24,440 nt of DNA from Nitrososphaerota archaeon (lineage in GTDB: Archaea > Thermoproteota > Nitrososphaeria > Nitrososphaerales > Nitrosopumilaceae), in the NCBI GenBank assembly GCA_016871975.1, contig VHBM01000012.1:1-24440 (forward strand), in the 5' to 3' direction. A program made the position numbers and the translations under genes. Below, in pieces: positions 6,377-13,551 of this stretch. How positions within the stretch are numbered: the first letter of the stretch is position 1; every line of letters starts with the position of its first letter. Under the pieces are notes generated by a model, which searched no databases, was not told the DNA's origin, and was given only the letters and a program-made list of their open reading frames with translations.

Positions 6377-7947
6377 TTTTCTATGATTACAGTAACAAAT
6401 TGAGAAACTGATACCTCATCATTTTGTGCACCTAAAAGGACCTTGTATGTACCAGACAATGCATTATTGTTTGCTGCAATGATTACTGAAATTGATGCTG
6501 GTTCATTTTCTGATACTTCTTGTTCATGCTTGTCAAGAGTTACTATGATGTCTGAGAATTGTCCAGTGTTAGATGAAGTAAATGATATTTTTCCAGTTGA
6601 TGATGGAATAACTTTCATTAAAAGCTCTGCCGTTTCTCCTTTTTTCAGAGTGATTTCAGTTTGGTCTAGCTCGATTTGAAATGGAAGCGGAGTTGAGGTA
6701 TCAAGAACAGCAATGTTATTTTCAACCCACTCTGTAAACCATATTTTATCATTTTGAGTTGTAAAATCAAAGACCTGAGCAAGGCCACAATCGGATAGAG
6801 GATCACAGTCTGCCCACAGTGGATTTTTAGATGGAATGTTATACTCTACAAGTGATTCTTTTTGTGGATCAAAAATTCCAATACGGTTTGCTGACTGTTC
6901 GTTGAAAACTAGTCTTCCCTTTTGATCAAAGGCATTCCAATATGGGCCAGATACAGGTGTCTTGATAAGACCTGTCACATTGCCATATGATGAAATATCA
7001 GGTTTTGATGTAATGTATTTTGTAAACTTTTCAGATATAGGATCAAAACTATAGAAAAAGCTGCTAGAGGTATCTGCTAACCATATTCTTCCGTCATTTC
7101 CAGCAGAAATACCATTTGGTGCATTCATAGCTGGCAGTTGGAAAACTTTGCTAAAATCAAAAAGCGGTACACCTTCTTTGGCTAAAGCGCTTGCTTCAAA
7201 ATAGCTTTTTTGGTCAAACTTGATAAGAGCACCACCTTGTCTGAACTGCCAGTTTGTATACCAAATGTTGCTATCAGAATCTATTGCGAATGCGCCTGTG
7301 AATGAATTTTCAAGTGGTGATGCAGCAACACGATAAGATGTTTCGTCTACAGTTGATGCTGGATCTAAAAATGTGATTTGGTTACCTGTGAAATCATTAA
7401 TTACAATTTGTGAGCCTGCTATCTGGAGACGTTGTGGGAGTGAATCTCCTATTGACGGATAGCCATATCTCACATATTTTTCATCTTCGATTGAAAATTT
7501 CCAAACAGAATCATGTGCCTCATCTGTAAACCATATGGAAGCATCTGGAGAGTATGCAATTCCCCACATCATAGAACGCGCCTTTGGCGGCCATTCTGGA
7601 TTTTCATATTCTGTAAATGATTCTGTGTTTGGATCAAACTTTGCAAGTTTTCCAGTATTGACCTGTGCAAACCACACATTGCCGTCTGGATCAGTTGTAA
7701 TAGCAAGAGGCTGGGTACATTTTGTTGGGATTTCATATTCTTTAATGTAGGTGTTTGATTTTGCATCTTCACTGCCACAAAACTGTGCACGTTGATCATC
7801 AGAAAAATTATCAGCTGGAGTGCCTGTAACTGTTGATTCATCTTCAGGAGGAGGCAGCAGGTTAGGAACTGCAAGCGTTACAGTAGAAGTAACAAGTATG
7901 ATACCAAAAAATGCTGCTACAACAAGTCCTTTTGTCTTTTTCTTCAC
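6373..7947 (-). CDS. Vgb-family (streptogramin lyase-like) beta-propeller, secreted or membrane-anchored
   Basis: 524 residues from GTG 7947. Residues 1-5 are basic, 7-27 form a signal or anchor helix, and a Pro/Glu/Thr-rich linker follows. The rest is a run of NHL/Vgb-type blades seen as repeated motifs: GNVWFAQVNTGKLAKFDP, ASIWFTDEAHDSVWKF, NIWYTNW...ALIKFD, RIWLADTSSSFFYSFDP and KIWFTEWVENNIAVLD. The last ~95 residues (ITLKKGETAELLMKV...) look like an immunoglobulin-type beta domain. Vgb itself opens streptogramin rings, but most family members are of unknown substrate, so I do not infer antibiotic resistance. The stop overlaps the truD start. Confidence 0.88.
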   Translation of the reverse strand: MKKKTKGLVVAAFFGIILVTSTVTLAVPNLLPPPEDESTVTGTPADNFSDDQRAQFCGSEDAKSNTYIKEYEIPTKCTQPLAITTDPDGNVWFAQVNTGKLAKFDPNTESFTEYENPEWPPKARSMMWGIAYSPDASIWFTDEAHDSVWKFSIEDEKYVRYGYPSIGDSLPQRLQIAGSQIVINDFTGNQITFLDPASTVDETSYRVAASPLENSFTGAFAIDSDSNIWYTNWQFRQGGALIKFDQKSYFEASALAKEGVPLFDFSKVFQLPAMNAPNGISAGNDGRIWLADTSSSFFYSFDPISEKFTKYITSKPDISSYGNVTGLIKTPVSGPYWNAFDQKGRLVFNEQSANRIGIFDPQKESLVEYNIPSKNPLWADCDPLSDCGLAQVFDFTTQNDKIWFTEWVENNIAVLDTSTPLPFQIELDQTEITLKKGETAELLMKVIPSSTGKISFTSSNTGQFSDIIVTLDKHEQEVSENEPASISVIIAANNNALSGTYKVLLGAQNDEVSVSQFVTVIIEK

Positions 7948-7970
7948 AGATGCAAAAATATCCAGCCTTG

Positions 7971-7980
7971 TTATATCTTA
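7971..7980 (-). promoter_or_regulatory. TATA element of the propeller-truD transcript
   Basis: TAAGATATAA on the minus strand is centred 28 bases upstream of the GTG at 7947, with the expected archaeal spacing. truD has no space for its own promoter, so it probably depends on this one. Confidence 0.5.
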
Positions 7981-8012
7981 TTCCAATATAGCAAGCAAGA
8001 TTTGCAATATGT

Positions 8013-8366
8013 TTATAGCAATTTGTATTTTCCAGTTATCTTGTCTATTAGATCTTCTGGCGCAGGACCCAATGAAATACAGGTAGTAGTTCCAGGTTCG
8101 ATTTGGGTGTGTCCTGCATCTGAAACTTCAGACCATGGAACATTTAGTGAGATTGCAAGTTTTTTTATTTCTTCGATTTCTTTAAGACTTTCTACTTTAA
8201 CTACCACTTTTTCTTGACCATTCCACCATTCCTTAAACCAAACAGGATTTGATTTTCTTACATTTTCAGCACCAAGCAATGATGCATGCGCTACCTGAGC
8301 TGCAATCTTGCCTTTGCCCATCGCAAGATCAGTTCTTACTGCAATAACCTGTTTTATACTTGCCAT
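8013..8366 (-). CDS. pth2: Peptidyl-tRNA hydrolase, Pth2 family
   Basis: 117 residues, typical for archaeal/eukaryotic Pth2, which releases tRNA from prematurely dropped peptidyl-tRNA. The family signatures are present: KQVIAVRTDLAMGKGKIAAQVAHAS near the start (catalytic Lys and His region), WWNGQEKVVVKV, and SDAGHTQIEPGTTTCISLGPAP towards the end. ATG at 8366; TATA-like CATTATGAAAA (8387-8397 on the plus strand) lies upstream. It is divergent from the geranylgeranyl reductase gene and 65 bases from the propeller gene. Confidence 0.96.
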   Translation of the reverse strand: MASIKQVIAVRTDLAMGKGKIAAQVAHASLLGAENVRKSNPVWFKEWWNGQEKVVVKVESLKEIEEIKKLAISLNVPWSEVSDAGHTQIEPGTTTCISLGPAPEDLIDKITGKYKLL

Positions 8367-8403
8367 GTATATGGTGTTAAAAAGACATTATGAAAAACTT
8401 TTG

Positions 8404-8412
8404 AATTAAATA
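8404..8412 (+). promoter_or_regulatory. TATA-like element of the geranylgeranyl reductase gene
   Basis: AATTAAATA is centred 26 bases ahead of the GTG at 8434. There is no Shine-Dalgarno sequence, so a leaderless message is likely. Confidence 0.45.
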
Positions 8413-8433
8413 ATTGCACCTTGGATACTATTT

Positions 8434-9573
8434 GTGGACTATGATGTTGTAATAGCAGGCGGAAGTATCGCAGGCTTGATTTGTGCAAGAGAGATTGCAG
8501 AGAAGGGTCATCGTGTTTTAGTCATAGAAGAGGACTATGAGATAGGAACGCCTGAGCATTGTGGAGGATTGGTAAGTGTCACAGGGTTACAAGAATTAGG
8601 CGTAATTCCCCACAGAAAAACATACGAGCACAGAATAGAGACTGCTGAGATTTTTTCTCCAAATGGCAAGAGCTTTGTCATAAATTCAACAAAACAAAAT
8701 GTCGTAGAGATTAACAGAAGAGAGTTTGACAAGCAAATAGCACACCAAGCACAGCAAAACGGTGCAGAAATCAGAGTAAAGACTAGCTTCCAAGGAATTA
8801 CAGACCAAGGAGTAAAACTATCTGATGGTAATGTAAAATGCAAGATTATAGTTGACGCAAGAGGGGTTGCGGCTCTAATAAACAAAGATAGGGATGGAAT
8901 TCTTTCTTCTGCGCAATATGAAGTGTATGCAGATTGGATAAAGAAAGGAAATGTTGAAGTCTATTTTGATCAAGAAAAGTATCCTGGCTTTTTTGCATGG
9001 ATAATTCCATCATCAGATGGAATTGGAAAAGTAGGTGTTGCAGGCAGAGCAATAAATGTCTCTTCTACAATTGAAGAGTTTCTTTCAAAGAAGGGCAAGC
9101 ATTCAATTATTAGAAAGATTTTTGCGCCAATCTGGATAAAAGGCCCGATTGAAGAATTTGTAACAAACAATATAGTGACAATCGGAGATGCCGCTGGGCA
9201 ATCAAAACCAACAACAGCGGGCGGAATCTATTCTTGTGGTATTGGAGGTTTGTTTGCTGGAAGGGCAATTTCAAAATTTTTGGAAACTGAAAATAAGGAA
9301 TATCTTAAAGAGTATCAAAAAATGTGGAAGAAAAAATTTGGAAAAGAGTTTGACAAGCAATTACTTGCAAGGAGGTTGCTTGAAAAGATTGATAATGAAT
9401 CAGTAAATAAATTATTTAACTCTATAACACCTGAAATTGTAGATGAGATTTCAAAAGGCGAAGACTTTGATTACCACACGTCTTCAATAATCAAACTTCT
9501 TGGAATCAAACGATCTGTTGGTGTAGCGCAAACAATTCTTGGTGGAGAAATTAAAAGACTTTTGACTCAATAA
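8434..9573 (+). CDS. Geranylgeranyl reductase family FAD-dependent protein
   Basis: 379 residues. Members of this flavoprotein family saturate the isoprenoid chains of archaeal ether lipids at the membrane surface. The N-terminal dinucleotide motif is VVIAGGSIAGLICAREIA (residues 5-22), a HCGGLVS segment with Cys43 matches the conserved Cys of archaeal digeranylgeranylglycerophospholipid reductases, and the second FAD motif is TIGDAAGQSKPTTAGGI around residue 250. YPGFFAWIIPSSDGIGKVG is the substrate-cavity motif. The start is GTG at 8434. Archaeal genomes often carry several paralogues, so the exact lipid substrate is not certain. Confidence 0.9.
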   Translation: MDYDVVIAGGSIAGLICAREIAEKGHRVLVIEEDYEIGTPEHCGGLVSVTGLQELGVIPHRKTYEHRIETAEIFSPNGKSFVINSTKQNVVEINRREFDKQIAHQAQQNGAEIRVKTSFQGITDQGVKLSDGNVKCKIIVDARGVAALINKDRDGILSSAQYEVYADWIKKGNVEVYFDQEKYPGFFAWIIPSSDGIGKVGVAGRAINVSSTIEEFLSKKGKHSIIRKIFAPIWIKGPIEEFVTNNIVTIGDAAGQSKPTTAGGIYSCGIGGLFAGRAISKFLETENKEYLKEYQKMWKKKFGKEFDKQLLARRLLEKIDNESVNKLFNSITPEIVDEISKGEDFDYHTSSIIKLLGIKRSVGVAQTILGGEIKRLLTQ

Positions 9574-9627
9574 AATGAAACTATACTAAGCAAGGTATAA
9601 ATTCAGTTGTAAGAGAATCAGCACAAT

Positions 9628-9807
9628 ATGTCTTCTACTTTGTCGTTGCCTGTTTGTACTTGTTGCCATAGACATATCATGCCAAATGACAAGTGTGTCA
9701 AGTTCAACTGCCCAAATTGTGGCAAGGCTTTGATATGGAGATGCCAGAGCTGCAGGGATGCTGCAAGAGCTTATACTTGCGAGTCTTGCAAATTTGAAGG
9801 GCCATAA
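9628..9807 (+). CDS. Small zinc-finger protein (HVO_2753/DUF1610-like), 59 aa
   Basis: 59 residues from ATG 9628 with four CxxC knuckles: Cys10-Cys13, Cys28-Cys31, Cys39-Cys42 and Cys51-Cys54, plus FNCPNCGKALIWRCQSC. This matches the small two-zinc archaeal proteins of the HVO_2753 type, thought to act around RNA or translation. Its stop is separated from the aEF-1beta start by a single base, so the two are surely co-expressed. The pairing of this zinc protein with EF-1beta is a conserved arrangement in archaea as far as I recall, which strengthens a translation-related role. Confidence 0.88.
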   Translation: MSSTLSLPVCTCCHRHIMPNDKCVKFNCPNCGKALIWRCQSCRDAARAYTCESCKFEGP

Positions 9808-9808
9808 A

Positions 9809-10090
9809 ATGGCGAGATTACTGATAATAGCTAAAATCCTCCCTACCGGAACAGAAATTGATCTGGACAACTTGACAAAGAAGATCAAGGCTGCACTCAA
9901 AGACGGAATAGTGCTATCAAAATATGAAAAAGAACCATTGGCGTTTGGATTGTATTTTATCAAAGCAGAGTTTCAATTAGATGATAGAGAGGGACAGATG
10001 GATTCACTTGAAAACGCAGTCAGGTCAGTAGATGGGGTAAGTGAGGTTGAAGTGTTAAACATGAGCAGAATGTCAGTTGATGTAAAATAG
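9809..10090 (+). CDS. ef1b: Translation elongation factor aEF-1beta
   Basis: 93 residues, the size of archaeal EF-1beta, the nucleotide exchange factor of EF-1alpha. It starts at ATG 9809 (MARLLIIAKILPTGTEIDL), one base after the zinc-finger gene. A longer frame from 9758 would overlap that gene and adds only unconserved residues. The signature LKDGIVLSKYEKEPLAFGLYFIKAEFQLDD and the closing VDGVSEVEVLNMSR give the alpha/beta sandwich of this family. The Cdc48 gene follows after 11 bases. Confidence 0.95.
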   Translation: MARLLIIAKILPTGTEIDLDNLTKKIKAALKDGIVLSKYEKEPLAFGLYFIKAEFQLDDREGQMDSLENAVRSVDGVSEVEVLNMSRMSVDVK

Positions 10091-10101
10091 GTGGGAGCTA
10101 G
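10091..10101 (+). promoter_or_regulatory. Ribosome binding site ahead of the TTG start of cdc48
   Basis: The gap holds GTGGGAG preceded by the TAG stop, so that the stop and gap together read AGGTGGGAG, complementary to the 3' end of 16S rRNA. It lies 5-6 bases before the TTG at 10102. This is one of the few clear Shine-Dalgarno sites in the window, and it decides the start of cdc48 inside the operon. Confidence 0.55.
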
Positions 10102-12273
10102 TTGACACGAAAAGACGATGTTTTACAGCTAAAAGTCGGGGAAGCAAAACAGCGAGATGTAGGCAAAAAGCGTGTAAGGATGGGTCCTGAGGCTATGGAC
10201 TTTTTGAAGGTTGCGCCAGGAGATGTTGTTGAGATTACAGGCAAAAGAGCAAGTTGTGCAGTAGTATGGCCTGCAGACGAGGATGAAAAATTTCCAGACA
10301 TTGTCAGAATTGATGGGCAGACAAGAAAAAACATCGGTTCTGCTATAAATGATGTAGTAAAGATTAGAAAAGTTTCTGCAAAGGCTGCAAAATCTGTAGT
10401 GTTGATGCCAGTAAGCGATGTTGTAACAGTTGATAAGGAATTTACAGATTTTGTAAAGAACAGATTGAAGGGATTACCGCTATCACAAGGCGATGAAATT
10501 TCAGTCATGATACTTGGAAACTCGATGGACTTTAAAATTAACAAAATCACTCCAAAAACCGTTGCAAATATTGACCGTTCAACAACACTTTCGATTCTAA
10601 CCGAAGCCTCAACTGACCGCAAGCTACGTGTTACCTATGAAGAAGTCGGCGGATTAAAAGAGGAAATCAGAGCCATGAAAGAAATTGTCGAGCTTCCTTT
10701 GCGACATCCAGAAGTGTTTAGCAAACTTGGAATAGAACCGCACAGTGGAATTTTGCTTTACGGCCCACCTGGATGTGGAAAGACCTTGATTGCCAAAGTA
10801 CTTGCAAGCGAATCTGAAGCAAACATGTATTCAATAAATGGTCCTGAGATAATGAACAAGTACTACGGTGAAACCGAAGCTAGACTAAGAGATATTTTCA
10901 AAGAAGCAAAAGACAATTCTCCAAGCATAATATTCATCGATGAGATAGATGCTATTGCACCAAAACGTGAAGAAGCATATGGTGATGTAGAAAAAAGAGT
11001 GGTAGCTCAGCTTTTGGCATTGATGGATGGTCTAACTGATAGAGGCAATGTCATAGTTTTAGGTGCAACAAACAGACCAGACAGTGTAGATCCTGCCCTT
11101 AGAAGACCGGGCAGATTCGATAGGGAAGTAGAGATTTCTGTTCCAAATCAGGAGGGACGATATGAAATTCTACAGATTCACACACGTGGAATGCCTATTG
11201 CCCAAGATGTAAATTTGAAAACACTTGCAGATGAGTTTTATGGATACACGGGTGCGGATATCAAATCACTGTGCAGAGAATCTGCGATGAAGGCCATAAG
11301 AAGATATCTTCCAGAAATTGATTTAGAGACAGAAAAAATTTCAAGTGAGGTATTACAATCAATGGAGGTCACCTTACAGGATTTCTATGATGCAATGCAT
11401 GAAGTTGTTCCAACTGCGATGCGAGAATTTTATGTTGAAAGACCAAAGGTTTGGTGGCAAGATGTTGGTGGATTAGATGATGTAAAGGAGACATTAAATG
11501 ATAATTTGATCGTTGCGATGAAAGAGCCTGCCAAGTTTCAAAAAATGGGCATCAAGCCGCCAAAAGGCGCATTGCTTTATGGACCACCTGGATGTGGGAA
11601 AACACTACTTGCAAGGGCGCTTGCTACAGAAAGCGGAGCTAATATGATACTTGTTCGTGGTCCTGAGATACTATCAAAATGGGTAGGAGAATCAGAAAAG
11701 GCAATAAGAGAGATATTCAGGAAGGCAAAAACATCATCTCCATGTGTTGTTATTTTTGATGAGCTTGATTCACTGGCAAGATTCAAGTCAGGAGAAGAAA
11801 GCGGAGTTGGAGAAACAATACTTAGTCAGCTATTAACAGAGATGGAAGAAGGAGGCTCTTCAAGGGTTGTAGTCATTGGAATTACGAACAGGCCTGATCT
11901 ACTTGATAGCTCTTTGTTAAGATCAGGCAGACTGGATCTTGTTCTTTACGTACAGCAACCTGACGAAAAGGGACGATTAGAAGTCATAAAAATTTTGACA
12001 GAGAAAATGCCGCTTGCAAATGATGTTAAACTAAAAGAAATCGCACTTGCAACACAAAACTATACTGGGGCTGATCTTGCAGCACTGTGCAGAGAGGCTG
12101 CAGTCCATGCTATGCAGAATAATTCAAACAAGATAACAAGTACTGATTTTGCCTCTGCACTAAAGAGAGTAAAACCATCGATTACAAAAGAGGTGGATCA
12201 GTGGTACAACACAGTCAAAGAAACCATTTCAAATGTAGTTCCAAAGTCAATCGATAAAACATTTTACGGGTAA
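10102..12273 (+). CDS. cdc48: Cdc48/VCP/p97-type AAA+ ATPase (VAT-like)
   Basis: 723 residues. The N-domain is at 1-180 (double-psi barrel: LKVGEAKQRDVGKKRVRM). The D1 ring has Walker A GPPGCGKT near 220 and Walker B IIFIDEIDA near 277. The D2 ring has Walker A GPPGCGKT near 493 and Walker B VVIFDELDS near 550, with arginine-finger segments RRPGRFDREVEI and LRSGRLDLVLYV. It unfolds or segregates proteins using ATP in the cytoplasm. Both P-loops carry Cys where D1 usually has Thr. The protein ends in F-Y-G, a HbYX-type tail. It is in operon with aEF-1beta upstream and the 101-aa protein two bases downstream. Confidence 0.97.
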   Translation: MTRKDDVLQLKVGEAKQRDVGKKRVRMGPEAMDFLKVAPGDVVEITGKRASCAVVWPADEDEKFPDIVRIDGQTRKNIGSAINDVVKIRKVSAKAAKSVVLMPVSDVVTVDKEFTDFVKNRLKGLPLSQGDEISVMILGNSMDFKINKITPKTVANIDRSTTLSILTEASTDRKLRVTYEEVGGLKEEIRAMKEIVELPLRHPEVFSKLGIEPHSGILLYGPPGCGKTLIAKVLASESEANMYSINGPEIMNKYYGETEARLRDIFKEAKDNSPSIIFIDEIDAIAPKREEAYGDVEKRVVAQLLALMDGLTDRGNVIVLGATNRPDSVDPALRRPGRFDREVEISVPNQEGRYEILQIHTRGMPIAQDVNLKTLADEFYGYTGADIKSLCRESAMKAIRRYLPEIDLETEKISSEVLQSMEVTLQDFYDAMHEVVPTAMREFYVERPKVWWQDVGGLDDVKETLNDNLIVAMKEPAKFQKMGIKPPKGALLYGPPGCGKTLLARALATESGANMILVRGPEILSKWVGESEKAIREIFRKAKTSSPCVVIFDELDSLARFKSGEESGVGETILSQLLTEMEEGGSSRVVVIGITNRPDLLDSSLLRSGRLDLVLYVQQPDEKGRLEVIKILTEKMPLANDVKLKEIALATQNYTGADLAALCREAAVHAMQNNSNKITSTDFASALKRVKPSITKEVDQWYNTVKETISNVVPKSIDKTFYG

Positions 12274-12275
12274 AA

Positions 12276-12581
12276 ATGGCTTCATTACCGCTTATCAATC
12301 AAGCATATGAAAAAATAAAAGAAAATGGCTCACTTACAGATGAAGAGCTTGCAAAAAGCCTGACAAAATCTGGAATGATAATTCCTGAAGACAGATTTAA
12401 CAAAATATTGCTTGATTTGGAAATACTAGGAAAGATTAGAGTTTCGTGGCTTACCAAAGATACACGAAGAATTGAGGCCATAACTGAGGAAGAAGAGATG
12501 GATGAGGTTGATTTACAAAACAAAGAATCAATGGAAAAAGACTATGAAGCAAGTTTTCCTGGAATGGAAAACAACGAATAA
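12276..12581 (+). CDS. Winged-helix-like protein following Cdc48, 101 aa
   Basis: 101 residues beginning two bases after the cdc48 stop. The first 70 residues (INQAYEKIKENGSLTDEELAKSLTKSG...FNKILLDLEILGKIRVSWLTKDTRRIE) have the helix-helix-helix-wing layout of a winged-helix domain. A short acidic tail ending in PGMENNE follows. Such domains bind DNA or act as protein adaptors. The tight coupling to cdc48 makes an adaptor or partner role possible, but this is inference. Its TAA stop abuts the stop of the opposite-strand heme O synthase gene with no gap. Confidence 0.82.
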   Translation: MASLPLINQAYEKIKENGSLTDEELAKSLTKSGMIIPEDRFNKILLDLEILGKIRVSWLTKDTRRIEAITEEEEMDEVDLQNKESMEKDYEASFPGMENNE

Positions 12582-13454
12582 CTAGATTCTAAAGTGAAAA
12601 GCTGCATCTAAGGCAATACCGACAAAGATTATCGTAAGATAAGGTGCTGTAACCTTGTATGCCTTCCATGCAAATTCTGATGTTGGATTCTTTGTTAGCA
12701 TGTAGTGATATGCAAGCATCAATCCCCCTGATACGGCTGCGATTGCAAGATAAACCAAGCCTAGCCCAAATGTGTAAAGTGCTAATGAGTATGGTAAAAG
12801 TATTGCAGTGTTAATTAAAATGTAATTTGATGTTTTTTGCATTCCAACAAGCACTGGAAGCATTGGAATTTTTGCCTCTGCATAATCGTCTTTTATTTTC
12901 ATTGCAAGACACCAAAAATGGGATGGCGTCCAGACAAATACTAAAAATCCGACTAGAAAGCCTAACAGATCCATTGAGCCTGTTGCAGCTGCCCATCCTG
13001 CCATAGATGCTGCGCTGCCTGCAAATCCACCAATTACAATATTTGAGGAATTGAGTCGCTTTAGCCAAATTGTGTATACTATGACATAGAAAAATATCCC
13101 TAGTGCGATAAAAAATGTAGAAACAAGATTTAATGTAAATGCTGCATAGATGACTGATGCTGCACTAACAGCCAAACCGTAAATCATTGCATGTTGCGCC
13201 TTTAGTCTTCCTGATGGAATTGGTCTAGTGATTGTTCTTTTCATCATTGGATCAATGTCTTTGTCATAGTAATGATTCAATGCGCTTGATCCAGCAGAAG
13301 CTAGTGCACCAGCTATTATGATGTGGAGTAGATCCAGATAGTTTAGTTCTGGTCCAATTAACTTGCTTGCTGCATACATCGAGGTCACTGCGGTTATCAC
13401 AAGCAGAACTACTATTCTGGGCTTTGATATCTCAAGTATTTCCTTTAAACCCAA
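12582..13454 (-). CDS. ctaB: Protoheme IX farnesyltransferase (heme O synthase)
   Basis: 290 residues, a UbiA-superfamily membrane enzyme with about nine helices that adds a farnesyl group to heme b to give heme O, the precursor of heme A in terminal oxidases. The first Asp-rich motif is NHYYDKDID (Asn60-Asp68), followed by MMKRTITRPIPSG. The second lies near residue 190 (KDDYAEAKIPMLP). LEISKPRIVVLLVITA begins the first helix. It starts at TTG 13454; the frame extends about 19 codons further without a standard start. It is divergent from the cupredoxin gene, which fits an oxidase-related unit. Confidence 0.94.
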   Translation of the reverse strand: MGLKEILEISKPRIVVLLVITAVTSMYAASKLIGPELNYLDLLHIIIAGALASAGSSALNHYYDKDIDPMMKRTITRPIPSGRLKAQHAMIYGLAVSAASVIYAAFTLNLVSTFFIALGIFFYVIVYTIWLKRLNSSNIVIGGFAGSAASMAGWAAATGSMDLLGFLVGFLVFVWTPSHFWCLAMKIKDDYAEAKIPMLPVLVGMQKTSNYILINTAILLPYSLALYTFGLGLVYLAIAAVSGGLMLAYHYMLTKNPTSEFAWKAYKVTAPYLTIIFVGIALDAAFHFRI

Positions 13455-13480
13455 TATCTTTTTACGCGGTTTTACTAGGG

Positions 13481-13490
13481 ATTTAATTTC
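13481..13490 (-). promoter_or_regulatory. TATA-like element of ctaB
   Basis: GAAATTAAAT on the minus strand, about 31 bases upstream of the TTG at 13454. Confidence 0.35.
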
Positions 13491-13517
13491 TTCGACTTTA
13501 TTGAGAATCTTTCAAAA

Positions 13518-13527
13518 GAATTAAGTA
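13518..13527 (+). promoter_or_regulatory. TATA-like element of the tandem cupredoxin gene
   Basis: GAATTAAGTA is centred 29 bases ahead of the ATG at 13552. It is one of two back-to-back promoters in the 97-base gap shared with ctaB. Confidence 0.4.
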
Positions 13528-13551
13528 TCACACGAATTCCATCTAGCTCAA

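Noticed and set aside
6373..7947. Antibiotic resistance by streptogramin lyase
   Set aside because: Only fold-level similarity to Vgb is visible. Most archaeal members are generic propellers and streptogramins are irrelevant to archaeal ribosomes in this setting.
9758..9808. Longer start for aEF-1beta from ATG 9758
   Set aside because: It would read through the zinc-finger gene in another frame. The added 17 residues are not family-like, and ATG 9809 gives the standard N-terminus.
10098..10622. 174-residue frame opposite the start of cdc48
   Set aside because: It is a reverse-strand shadow of a clearly coding region. Its Ser/Phe/Thr-rich composition and lack of motifs are typical of such shadows.
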